64,000 bases of DNA from DAIDJD01 sp035485275 (lineage in GTDB: Bacteria; Oederibacteriota; JAJYGY01; DAIDJD01): positions 124,001 through 188,000 of the forward strand of contig DATHOE010000034.1 in the NCBI GenBank assembly GCA_035485275.1, given 5' to 3'. Of this stretch, positions 1 to 8,416 are shown piece by piece. Every line of letters starts with the position of its first letter. Within the stretch, counting starts at the first letter, position 1. The position numbers and the translations under genes were made by a program. The notes beneath the pieces were generated by a model. That model was not told where the DNA came from. It saw nothing but the letters and a program-made list of their open reading frames with translations, and did no database searches.

Positions 1-1
1 A

Positions 2-187
2 TCCGGTCACCGGATTCTCCGCACGGCGGTTCCGTGCGAAGGCTGCGAGCTTACCCACTGCGTCGAGCACAAGATGCAGTGCCTCGACCTCATCGGCGCC
101 GACGCCGTCTATGAGGCCTGTGAGAGCCTTCTTGGAACGGCGGGTTACCCCCCGGGGGCTCAGGGACCTATAGCGGCAGGCAATTAG
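2..187 (+). CDS. GT9 heptosyltransferase-like protein, C-terminal end (partial)
   Basis: Only the last 61 codons are in the window; the gene begins upstream. The visible tail has the cysteine-rich pattern PCEGCELTHC followed by KMQCLDLIGADAVYEA. This resembles the C-terminus of family 9 glycosyltransferases (heptosyltransferases of LPS inner-core synthesis), where a Cys cluster precedes a CL-x-x-I helix. It ends in TAG 57 bp before a WaaE-like glycosyltransferase on the same strand, which fits an LPS-core operon. The acceptor and the donor sugar cannot be judged from this fragment. Confidence 0.6.
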   Translation, partial: SGHRILRTAVPCEGCELTHCVEHKMQCLDLIGADAVYEACESLLGTAGYPPGAQGPIAAGN

Positions 188-243
188 CGTTTCATCGCCC
201 CTTCCGCGGATGGATGGGGCGAGCTCCGTTTTTAAGGCGTCCG

Positions 244-1104
244 ATGACCAAGCTTCCGATCACCGTTCTCTTGGCCGTCAAGAACGAGGCGCTGAACCTG
301 CCGAAATGCCTGGATTCCCTCGGGCCGGCCGTGAAGGTCTATGTCCTGGATTCGCAGAGCACCGACGATTCGGCCAAGATCTGCCGCCGCCGGGGAGCCG
401 AGGTCGTACAGTTCCGCTACAAGAACAGCTATCCGAAAAAAAGGCAGTGGGCCCTGGAGCACTTGAGGATCACCACGCCGTGGGTTTTTCTCCTGGACGC
501 GGACGAGATCATAACCGAGGCCCTGTGGTCGGAAATCCGAGAGGTCATCTCGTCGCCGTCGAAGGTCAACGCCTTCCTCATCAAAAAACAGTTCCATTTT
601 CTGGGGCGGCGCTTCACCCACGGCGGTTTTTCCCACGCAGCCATCCTTCTTTTCAGGAACGGGACGGCCCGTTTTGAAAGGCTCTTCGACGACGATTCGT
701 CGGATCTGGACATGGAGGTCCATGAGCGTCTGATCGTGGATGGCGCCATCCGCCCCTTAAAAAACCCCGTCAGGCACGAGGATTTCAAGAATTTGTCGGC
801 CTATCTCGAGCGGCACAACAAGTATTCCTCCTGGGAAAGCGCGCTGCGCCTTCAATTCATGAAGACGGGGAAATACGGGAACGACAGCATCCGAGCGAAG
901 TTCTTCGGCAACGCCCAGGAACGCCGGCGTTTCCTGAAGAAACTCGTCATCCGGGCCCCTTTTGAGCCGTGGATTTGGTTCATCTACCATTACCTGATCA
1001 GGCTCGGTTTTCTTGAGGGAAGGCCCGGGTTTATCGCCTGCGTCATTCGGTCGAATTATATTTCGGACACCAGGGCCAAAATGTACGAGATGGCGAACAA
1101 ATGA
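244..1104 (+). CDS. Family 2 glycosyltransferase, WaaE/KdtX-like (LPS core)
   Basis: This GT-A fold glycosyltransferase has 286 residues. It opens with the usual GT2 strand (ITVLLAVKNEALNLPKCL), then VLDSQSTDD, and carries a DADE metal-binding motif near residue 95. The C-terminal half (KFFGNAQERRRFLKK, then WFIYHYLIRLGFLEGRPG) matches the WaaE/KdtX-like subfamily that adds a glucose- or heptose-type residue to the LPS inner core. ATG at 244 is preferred over an in-frame ATG at 214 because homologues begin right at the first strand. The preceding GT9 tail supports an LPS-core role. The donor sugar is not determinable. Confidence 0.85.
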   Translation: MTKLPITVLLAVKNEALNLPKCLDSLGPAVKVYVLDSQSTDDSAKICRRRGAEVVQFRYKNSYPKKRQWALEHLRITTPWVFLLDADEIITEALWSEIREVISSPSKVNAFLIKKQFHFLGRRFTHGGFSHAAILLFRNGTARFERLFDDDSSDLDMEVHERLIVDGAIRPLKNPVRHEDFKNLSAYLERHNKYSSWESALRLQFMKTGKYGNDSIRAKFFGNAQERRRFLKKLVIRAPFEPWIWFIYHYLIRLGFLEGRPGFIACVIRSNYISDTRAKMYEMANK

Positions 1105-1114
1105 AACCGAGCCG

Positions 1115-2335
1115 TCAGGAGGGCCAGGGTTTCCCGGCCAGCGCGACGCTCAAGCGGGCCGCCTGGGCTATGCCCTTGGCCGACGCGGCTGTGCTGTAGA
1201 GTTTGATGCGTTCGGATGCTTCGGTCGAGTAACGACGCCTGCGGCTTTTGTCGAGGAAAAGGTTCCGGAGGTGTTCGGCGAGTTTTTTCGCGTCCCCCGC
1301 GGCGAATAGTTCCCCTGTTTTTCCCGGCGACACCAAGTCCTGGGCGCAGCCGCATTGCTCGGTGGCGATGACGGGCAGCCCCATCTGCATGGCTTCGTTC
1401 ACCACCAGACCCCAGGTCTCAAAGAGCGATGGCAGGACGAAAAGGTCCGCGGCCGCGAAGTAGTCGGCTAGGCGGCTTTGGTTCACGAAACCCGCCAGGA
1501 CCGCCCGGCCCGGGGCCAGCCGCCGCGCCTGGGCCCGCAAATCGGGGGCCAGGGGCCCGTCGCCGACGAAAACGGCCTTCAGTTGGGGTAAATCCGGCAG
1601 GAGCGCCAGGGCGTCCAGCAGGGTTTGGGGCGCCTTCCGGTCGATGAGCTTTCCGGAAAAGAGGGCCACCACGTCCTTGGGGCCGATGCCCAAGGCGCTC
1701 CTCAGCGCGGCGGAGCGGGGGCGCCGATTGAAAAGGGCGGAGTCCACGGAATAGGGCGAAAAAACGAGGCGGTCTGGATCCACGCCGAGCCCGGAAAGAT
1801 GGGTTCTTGCCCCCTTGCCGATCACCGCGAACGCGTCCACGGACGAATAAATCCGTTTCAAGATCCGGTTTCTCGCCCAGGATTTCAACGCATAGGCGGC
1901 CTTTCCCGGCCCGGAGGAGGCGTCCGCGCCGGGGGAGGGCCCGAATTCCCCACGCATCACCACACCCAGGCCCAGCCTGTGCGCGGCCCACAGCGTCTGC
2001 CATTCAAAGGGCCGCATGTAACCCGGCACCAGCACGCACTGGAAGCCGCCCCGCAGCAGCAAGTCCAGGGGGTGCCTCAGGCGCATCTGCCAGCGCCGCG
2101 TGGGGTCCCTGTCGCGGGACAGAAAGACGCTGGAGTAGCCTTCCAAAAGCGGCACGTCCCAGGTTACGCCGCGGCCGAAATCCGGGTCCTTCCCGTCGCG
2201 CAGGCTGGAGTCGCTGAGGTAGAAAACCGTCGCGTCGATGTCGCGTTCACGGCCAAGCTGCCGCCATACCGGGGCGAAATACTGAATAGGATGGGTTTGG
2301 AATATGGCGAGCTTGATCCGCAAGTTTGCCCTCAC
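1115..2335 (-). CDS. Family 4 glycosyltransferase
   Basis: This 406-residue GT-B glycosyltransferase is probably cytoplasmic, using a nucleotide sugar to extend a lipid-linked glycan. The N-terminus AIFQTHPIQYFAPVWR resembles WcaL/ExpE-type GT4 enzymes that begin with a Q-T-H-P motif. The C-terminal domain has FSGKLIDRKAPQTLLDAL and the nucleotide-sugar site PSLFETWGLVVNEAM (E-x7-E), followed by GLPVIATEQCGCAQDL. GTG at 2335 is chosen because it overlaps the stop of the upstream carbamoyltransferase gene by 4 nt (GTGA), implying translational coupling. The similar C-termini of this protein and the GT4 at 25584-26825 suggest paralogy. Confidence 0.85.
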   Translation of the reverse strand: MRANLRIKLAIFQTHPIQYFAPVWRQLGRERDIDATVFYLSDSSLRDGKDPDFGRGVTWDVPLLEGYSSVFLSRDRDPTRRWQMRLRHPLDLLLRGGFQCVLVPGYMRPFEWQTLWAAHRLGLGVVMRGEFGPSPGADASSGPGKAAYALKSWARNRILKRIYSSVDAFAVIGKGARTHLSGLGVDPDRLVFSPYSVDSALFNRRPRSAALRSALGIGPKDVVALFSGKLIDRKAPQTLLDALALLPDLPQLKAVFVGDGPLAPDLRAQARRLAPGRAVLAGFVNQSRLADYFAAADLFVLPSLFETWGLVVNEAMQMGLPVIATEQCGCAQDLVSPGKTGELFAAGDAKKLAEHLRNLFLDKSRRRRYSTEASERIKLYSTAASAKGIAQAARLSVALAGKPWPS

Positions 2336-4077
2336 GAACCTTTCACGCTGAGGAAATTCCCGAGGCAAAGCGCGTCGATGTCGTTGCGCAAGTAGCAGGC
2401 GACCGCCTGCCGGGGAGTGTCCACCACGGGCTCATTCTCGTTGAAACTCGTGTTGAGGACTACGGGTGTCCCGCTTAAGCGTCCGAAACGCTCGATCAAT
2501 GCGTAGTACCGCGGGTTCAGTTCGCTGGTCACCGTCTGCAGGCGTCCGGTGGAGTCCTCGTGGGTCACCGCGGCCAGCGCCCCGCGTTTCGCTTCCCGGA
2601 TCCGGACGACATGCATCATGAAGGGGCTGGAAACGTCCTGCTCAAAATATTCGTGCACGGATTCGGCAAGGATGCTGGGGGCGAAAGGACGGAAGCCTTC
2701 CCGGCGCTTGATACGCCGGTTGATGGTGTCCTTCATGCCCGGCCATCCTGGATGCGCCAGGATGGACCGGTTCCCCAAAGCCCGCGGTCCCCATTCGCTG
2801 CGCCCCTGGTACCAGCCCACGATCTTGCCCTGGTTCAGCAGGCCGGCGACCGAGTCGAATAGGGCGTCGTCGTCCAGGCGTTTGTAGGCCAGGCCCCCCT
2901 CACGCAGCGCCGCTTCGATTTCATTTTCCGGGTATTCCGGGCCGAGGTAGGCCTGCATTTGGGCCGGGACCCTGGGATTTCCGAGCACCTGGTGCCAGAC
3001 ATGGTAGGCGGCGCCGACGGCGGTGCCGTCGTCGGAGGCCGCGCATTGGATATAGGTCCGGCGGAAGGGGGTGTCCCGCAGTATCCGGGCGTTGCAGACG
3101 CCGTTGAGGGCGCAGCCGCCGGCGGTCACCAGGGCGTCTACCGGAACCCGGCCCGCGAGCCATCCGAGGCTCTGCAGCACGACCTCTTCAAAACGGGTTT
3201 GGCAGGAACGGGCCAGGTCCATCTCGCGCTGGGTGATCGGGTCGCCGCGGCGCCGGGGCGCACCCAATTCCGCCACCAAGCGGTCGGTATAAAGGCGCGA
3301 CAACACCGGGTTTGCGCCGGCGACGGTCGTCGGCATGCGGCCGTCGGTGCCGAGGGCGCTGATATAGCTTTGATCGAGCTTGAAATCGCCGTTCTTGCCG
3401 GCATCTAGGACTTTCCGCATGAACGGCGCGTAGACGTCCTGGCCGTAGGCCGACAGGCCCATGACCTTGTATTCCTCGCCCACCTGGTCGAATCCGATGA
3501 ACTGGCAGATTGCGGTGTAAAAGATCCCCAATGAATGGGGCAAGTGCACCCGCTTGAGCACATCGATTTTCGTCCCATGGCAATGGGCGTACATCGCCGA
3601 TACGAAGTCCCCGGAACCGTCGTAGGAAAAACCCGCCGCCTCCTCGAATGGGCTGCAATAGAAGGCGCTGGCGATATGGGCCAGATGGTGTTCAACGGGC
3701 ACCACTTTGAAGCGGCAGGAGCTTTCAGGCTCCCCCAGGGCCTCCGCGACCATGCTTTTCAAGCTGAGGGTGTTTTTCCTGCGCGCCAGGTTCGCCCGCA
3801 CATAGTCGAGCGCGCCGGCGGGATGCCCAAGCAGATAGGCCAGCTTGGCGGCCCCATTCGCGCTGTTGTCGTGGCCGAGGGCGATATAGTCGATGTCCTT
3901 GAGCTTGAGCCCCTCCATATCCAATACGCGCCGTAGGGCATGGGCAGGGAAGCAGGAGGCGTGTTTGATCCTTTCGCCCAGGCGCTCCTCCGCGATGGCG
4001 GCCGTGAGGCGTCCGTCCCGCACCAGACAGGCGGACGAATCGAGGTGGAAGAGGTTCAATCCGACGATCGCGGGCAT
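2332..4077 (-). CDS. NodU/CmcH-family O-carbamoyltransferase
   Basis: The 581-residue product transfers a carbamoyl group from carbamoyl phosphate, via carbamoyl-adenylate, to a sugar hydroxyl. Family features are the Kae1/ASKHA-type N-terminus (NLFHLDSSACLVRDG, then AAIAEERLGERIKH), VEHHLAHIASAFYCSPF near residue 130, and the YrdC-like C-terminal part with GRSEWGPRALGNRSILAHP and KRREGFRPFAPS. Length matches NodU (about 560-600). ATG at 4077 is preferred over one at 4113 because the family starts with this strand. In this locus it would carbamoylate the surface polysaccharide. It is followed immediately by a coupled GT4 gene. Confidence 0.9.
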   Translation of the reverse strand: MPAIVGLNLFHLDSSACLVRDGRLTAAIAEERLGERIKHASCFPAHALRRVLDMEGLKLKDIDYIALGHDNSANGAAKLAYLLGHPAGALDYVRANLARRKNTLSLKSMVAEALGEPESSCRFKVVPVEHHLAHIASAFYCSPFEEAAGFSYDGSGDFVSAMYAHCHGTKIDVLKRVHLPHSLGIFYTAICQFIGFDQVGEEYKVMGLSAYGQDVYAPFMRKVLDAGKNGDFKLDQSYISALGTDGRMPTTVAGANPVLSRLYTDRLVAELGAPRRRGDPITQREMDLARSCQTRFEEVVLQSLGWLAGRVPVDALVTAGGCALNGVCNARILRDTPFRRTYIQCAASDDGTAVGAAYHVWHQVLGNPRVPAQMQAYLGPEYPENEIEAALREGGLAYKRLDDDALFDSVAGLLNQGKIVGWYQGRSEWGPRALGNRSILAHPGWPGMKDTINRRIKRREGFRPFAPSILAESVHEYFEQDVSSPFMMHVVRIREAKRGALAAVTHEDSTGRLQTVTSELNPRYYALIERFGRLSGTPVVLNTSFNENEPVVDTPRQAVACYLRNDIDALCLGNFLSVKGS

Positions 4078-4415
4078 AGTTACTCTTTTTTTGGAGGCCG
4101 GGCCCCCAGGCATGGGCGGGGCGTCGCGATAAAAACAGGGGATCCGGGGCTCCGGAAACGAGCGGAGTTCACCCGTAAACTCGGCGGGGAGCCTGAAAAA
4201 CAGCCAAACCGCGGGCAGCCGGAATTGGGAGGGTCTCTATGGCGTGTATTTTCGGTTATGGGCCATTTCAATGTCAACACCGACTCTGGGCCCTCGCTGG
4301 AGGGTCCCCTGGGAAGCCCTTTTTGCCATAGCGCCAGGCGCCTTTGGAAGCTAGGCGTTTTTGTTTCAAGCGCGGATGAAACGGACTAGAAGCCCCGACC
4401 CATCTTGCGGAGTGC
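4078..4415. other. 338-bp non-coding stretch between two minus-strand genes
   Basis: No credible gene is seen here in either strand; short open frames lack starts with Shine-Dalgarno sequences or protein-like composition. The only element I can support is a minus-strand sigma70-like promoter at 4248-4277, annotated separately. Confidence 0.5.
4248..4277 (-). promoter_or_regulatory. Putative sigma70-type promoter for the carbamoyltransferase-GT4 unit
   Basis: On the minus strand a perfect -35 (TTGACA, 4277-4272) is followed after 18 bp by GAAAAT (4253-4248, 4 of 6 to consensus). It lies about 170 bp upstream of the carbamoyltransferase start. This is a visual match only. Confidence 0.4.
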
Positions 4416-5570
4416 TCACGCAGCCGGCCCTCTAACGGGGGCTGCCGGCCGCCTTTGTGGCATAGAAAGCATGCATACGAACATCAGGAGGATCGTGGGA
4501 AAATTCTGGAGGATGATCGTTCTGTCATAGTCGCTGAACCAGCCCAAGCGATACAGGGCTATTTGGGCGTAACACAATCCCGTCAGGGCCAGCGCCAGCG
4601 CCGCATGCCATTTGGAAGCGATGCCGTCGCGGAACAATAGCGCCAAAGGGAAGATGAAGCTAAGCATGTCATATTCCCCGTGGTAGACCACCAGCAGCGT
4701 CCAAATGACGAAAATCGAGAAAGTCGCGAGGTCGTCGAGATCGCCCCTCCGCACCCGCCGTACCATCGCGACAAAGGTGCCCGCCTGAAAGAGCAAGACA
4801 AGCGCTTTGGACTGCCATAGCCGGGGGTAGAGCGATAAAACGGCGTTGACGTCGGTGTCCCCCAATGCCGAGGCATTTCTCAAGGTGTGAACATATTCCG
4901 TCACGAGGTTCCAGGGCGTCGTGGCGAGCCAGGTACTTGAAAATACGATGAGAATCCCATGGAGGGTCAAAGCAAGACCCACCGGGGCATATAGCCCCAG
5001 GCACGCCATCCATAAAAGTCCGGGCAATGTGAAGGTCCATTTCAGCAGCGAGAACTGGAGCGCGATGGCGGCCCATAACGGATGTTTTTTCAGCGCCAGC
5101 TCGTATCCCATCAAAAATAAGCCCAAGGCGAACAGGGTTTGCTGCCCATCCCCAATGTCCTCACGCCAGGGCCTCGAGGCGTAGACGAGCAATGAGAAAA
5201 CCAGGAATTTGTCCAAGGGAATGCGGTTCAGCCAGCGTCTTCGGATCATCCAAAAAATGTATACGGTCATGCATAATTTAGAGAAGAGCCAGATCATTTT
5301 TGCGGGCGTCCAATCCAAGGCCGCCAGCGGCCACAGACAAACTAGGCTGGCCGGCGAGTAATAGTGGAGACCGTCACCCCCCCATTCCGTTTCGATCTTC
5401 AACCACGCCGGCCCAGAATGGTACGGATCTATGTGCTGGAGCAATAGACGGGATTCACACCAGGCTGAATCGTGGCTGAAAGCTACGGCATTCTTGACGT
5501 TCCAAACCGTTACGGCCAGAAAAAGAACCGCGAGCAAGGCCCGCGTTGGGGTCCAATGAAATCGAAGCAA
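4416..5570 (-). CDS. GT87-type integral-membrane glycosyltransferase (DUF2029 family)
   Basis: This 384-residue polytopic membrane protein has about nine to ten hydrophobic segments. After the first membrane segment comes a loop with HIDPYHSGP and HYYSPASLVCLWPL, the GT87/DUF2029 pattern (D-P-Y ... Y-P-P-x-x) of polyprenyl-phosphate-mannose-dependent GT-C transferases. The predicted start is TTG at 5570, because GGGAGA lies 6 nt upstream and no ATG sits near the start of the first helix. It likely acts at the periplasmic face, adding a sugar from a lipid-phosphate donor. A second GT87-type gene lies at 16785-18167. Confidence 0.7.
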   Translation of the reverse strand: MLRFHWTPTRALLAVLFLAVTVWNVKNAVAFSHDSAWCESRLLLQHIDPYHSGPAWLKIETEWGGDGLHYYSPASLVCLWPLAALDWTPAKMIWLFSKLCMTVYIFWMIRRRWLNRIPLDKFLVFSLLVYASRPWREDIGDGQQTLFALGLFLMGYELALKKHPLWAAIALQFSLLKWTFTLPGLLWMACLGLYAPVGLALTLHGILIVFSSTWLATTPWNLVTEYVHTLRNASALGDTDVNAVLSLYPRLWQSKALVLLFQAGTFVAMVRRVRRGDLDDLATFSIFVIWTLLVVYHGEYDMLSFIFPLALLFRDGIASKWHAALALALTGLCYAQIALYRLGWFSDYDRTIILQNFPTILLMFVCMLSMPQRRPAAPVRGPAA

Positions 5571-5769
5571 TTCAAATCTCCCGGACGGAACCCGGGACCT
5601 AGTCTCGGGTAAACAATGGGGCGGATACGCGCCAAAAATGATTTTCCCTCTGTATTATTTCATTGTGTCTTAAAGGTAGCTCAGAGGCAAGAGGCCCAAC
5701 CCTCGTGGGCACTCCTTAGGCCATTATGCTGCGCTTAATGCTTGGATCCAGGGATTGTAAGGGCTCGAC

Positions 5770-6846
5770 CTAAGTTTGTGTTAGGAGCTTCCCGGACCTG
5801 TCCCCCCAGAAATGCTTGAGCCAGAGCCTAGCCGGTCGATCGAAATAGGTGTCTAGGTATGCACATAAAACGAGCAAACCGGCAATGAACCCGATGCCAG
5901 ACCACGGAGCCCAACTCTCGACTGGAACATTGAGGTGTTTGAAGAGCATGTGGACAAAAAATTCGCACGTAAGATGAAGCACATACACCGCATAGCTGGT
6001 CGCGCCCAAAAAGGCGTAGATCCGGGATTCCCGACCCGGCGCGGAATCCGCAGCTGCCCCGAGGTAGATCAGCGTCGGCGAAAGGATCAGAACGAAAAGC
6101 AGCTCATAGGTGCAACGGAATGCCTTGCTGGGTTCCAGGCCCAAAAATAAGAGCAGGCCGGCCAGCAGAAGTGGGGGATAGATTTTCAGCCCGGACCGCG
6201 GCAGCCGTTGCAGAAGAAGCCCCGCGCAAAAAGAAAAACATACGCGGGAGGCCGCTATCCATACGTCGTTCAGGCTCCAGGAGTCTCCCGCGATCATTGA
6301 GCCCGTTCTCCGCTGCGCGATGTACAACCCCATCGCACCCACTCCGGCTAGCGCCAGAAGCAGGCGCCGGTTTAGTCTCCGCCAAAAGGCGCCGTAAAAA
6401 GCGTTTGCAATCAATTCCCAAAAGAGGGTCCAGGCCACAAGCATTAGTGGATAAAACTCAGGAGAAATGTTGAGTGAAAATGGCGACGGCAGCATGATCA
6501 GGCCGAGAAGCAGAGACGCAACCATGCCTGTGATGCTAATGTGCAGCGGGTTCCCCATGAAAAAGTTTCCGATCCAGGGGATCAATCCGAGCAGCGTGCC
6601 CAGCAGGTAAAGCGGATAGAAACGGATCAAACGCAGGCGCATGAATTCCGCCCAGGTCATTGTTTGAGCCAGGCGCCCCGAATAAGCTTCGGACACCACA
6701 AAACCGCTGAGCGCGAAAAAGAAATCCACCGCCAAAGAGCCTTCCGGAAAATTGAAAGCGCCGAAAAATGTTCCGCCGTGGACTACTATAATCGCGATGG
6801 CCGCCACGCCGCGCATACCATCCAGGGTTAGGTAACGCTTTTTCAT
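5770..6846 (-). CDS. Acyltransferase 3 (OafA/YrhL-type) membrane O-acetylase
   Basis: The 358-residue membrane protein has the acyltransferase-3 architecture of about ten helices. It begins MKKRYLTLDGMRGVAAIAI, the family LDGLRG-type motif, followed by VHGGTFFG, which supplies the conserved His. Next come AVDFFFALSGFVVSEAY and RLIRFYPLYLLG with the conserved Arg. Such enzymes move acetyl groups across the inner membrane onto surface glycans. AAGGATCC lies just upstream of ATG 6846. It is one of three homologues in the window and is divergent from the one at 7107. The substrate is unknown but is probably the local polysaccharide. Confidence 0.88.
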   Translation of the reverse strand: MKKRYLTLDGMRGVAAIAIIVVHGGTFFGAFNFPEGSLAVDFFFALSGFVVSEAYSGRLAQTMTWAEFMRLRLIRFYPLYLLGTLLGLIPWIGNFFMGNPLHISITGMVASLLLGLIMLPSPFSLNISPEFYPLMLVAWTLFWELIANAFYGAFWRRLNRRLLLALAGVGAMGLYIAQRRTGSMIAGDSWSLNDVWIAASRVCFSFCAGLLLQRLPRSGLKIYPPLLLAGLLLFLGLEPSKAFRCTYELLFVLILSPTLIYLGAAADSAPGRESRIYAFLGATSYAVYVLHLTCEFFVHMLFKHLNVPVESWAPWSGIGFIAGLLVLCAYLDTYFDRPARLWLKHFWGDRSGKLLTQT

Positions 6847-7106
6847 TGAGGATCCTTGGCGCTATTGATGAAGCCCTGCTGTGCTTGAGATGCCGGAGCG
6901 GACTGTCTTCAACGAAGCCACATTTTGGATCATGGGACGCGACAATGGAAGGGCACGAAGCGTGCACAAATGGGGAAGGGGAGGCATTTTCGCCATAGCC
7001 TGGGGGATTTTTTAACGGTATGTTCTGACCGCAGGGGCCAAGCCGTCTCCTATTGCCGCCTATGGCTTCGGCTCATAAAAAACTTGTCTTACCCCCCGAC
7101 ACTTAG

Positions 7107-8225
7107 ATGGCCATGGCCAGCGAGGTTCATAAACGGCGTTTTTTGACCTTGGACGGATTACGCGGGCTAGGCGCGCTACTCATCATGGTCTTCCATTTTG
7201 GTTCGTACGGAATTTCTCCGGTGCCCATGTTCTGCAAGGGCTACCTCGCGGTCGATCTTTTTTTCATTTTAAGTGGAGTGGTGCTCGCTGAGGCCTATTC
7301 GGCACGCCTGGCCGCGGGTTTGTCCCTGGCGGAGTTCCTGAAAATACGCTGGATTCGTCTCTATCCCTTTTACGCGCTGGCCTTGGTTTCTTCCGTAGCG
7401 ATGCTTTTATTGTACTTTTTGGCAAAATCCTCAAACATGGATTTTATCCACTGGGCGCCAACAAGGTTTGTGGCCGGGTTCACTCCCGGCAGCTTTTTGG
7501 TCGCGTTTTCTTTCTCGGCCTTCATGGTCCCGGCCCCCATCGCCGGAGCGCTATTTCCATTCGTGGTACAGGCCTGGTCCTTGTTTTACGAGCTCTTGGT
7601 GAACCTGGGATGGGCGCTGACGCGGGCAGGGCTCGGGCGCTTTCGGCTTGGGATCGTAATAGCCATCGCGGCCTGCGGATTGTGCATGTTCGGACACAAC
7701 GATGGCATCGCCGCCGGGGGTGAATGGACTTGCTCGGACCTCGCGACGGGATGCTGCCGCGTCTCTTTTTCCTTCGGCGTCGGACTCATGATTCACGACA
7801 TCGACAAGGCCCGCGTGCCCCGGGTGAACCCTTGGATCATTTTTTTGGTCGTCGTAGCCTTGCTTGCTGCGAATCCGCCGGAGGCCTGGTGGGGTCTGTT
7901 CGATTTGGCGGCCGTATGGGTCTTTTTGCCGGCCTGCGTTCTGCTCGCTACGGTGAGTGAGCCCAGGCACGCCTGGGAGGCACAGACGTTCACGTTCATG
8001 GGCAACGCCAGTTACGGTATTTATATGATCCACGGTCGTTTTCTTTCGGTCCTACATTGGGCCGTGGATAGGTTCGCCCTCAGCCCTTATCTTGGCGAGG
8101 TGTTGGTGACGGTGGGGGTTGTATTTTTGGCGCACTGGCTGGAGCGGGTTTGGGATAGGCCTGCCCGTTCGTGGCTGGCCGGGTTTATCGGCGGGGAATC
8201 CGCACCCAAACTAAAAAAACGCTGA
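7107..8225 (+). CDS. Acyltransferase 3 (OafA/YrhL-type) membrane O-acetylase
   Basis: This 372-residue polytopic protein has the same family signature as its divergent neighbour: RRFLTLDGLRGLGALLIMVFHFG near the N-terminus, AVDLFFILSGVVLAEAY and RWIRLYPFYAL. The C-terminal helix pair ends in ERVWDRPARSWL, closely matching YFDRPARLWL in the neighbouring copy and suggesting duplication and divergence. ATG at 7107 and ATG at 7113 are both possible; neither has a good Shine-Dalgarno sequence. It presumably acetylates or otherwise acylates a sugar in the glycan built by this locus. Confidence 0.88.
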   Translation: MAMASEVHKRRFLTLDGLRGLGALLIMVFHFGSYGISPVPMFCKGYLAVDLFFILSGVVLAEAYSARLAAGLSLAEFLKIRWIRLYPFYALALVSSVAMLLLYFLAKSSNMDFIHWAPTRFVAGFTPGSFLVAFSFSAFMVPAPIAGALFPFVVQAWSLFYELLVNLGWALTRAGLGRFRLGIVIAIAACGLCMFGHNDGIAAGGEWTCSDLATGCCRVSFSFGVGLMIHDIDKARVPRVNPWIIFLVVVALLAANPPEAWWGLFDLAAVWVFLPACVLLATVSEPRHAWEAQTFTFMGNASYGIYMIHGRFLSVLHWAVDRFALSPYLGEVLVTVGVVFLAHWLERVWDRPARSWLAGFIGGESAPKLKKR

Positions 8226-8416
8226 TTTTACGGATTTTTTGGGGAGCCTTGGTTGGGAACTCCGCCTCTAATGGGTTACAATTGACCTTGGAACCGGCTT
8301 GGCCGACAGCGGACGACGCGAATAGCGGCATTAAGATCGTCGACACCGTTTGGTGCCGTGGCTGAAGACCGGTACTGGCCCCAGGATCGTTTACAGTGTA
8401 TTATAGCCGGTAATCT

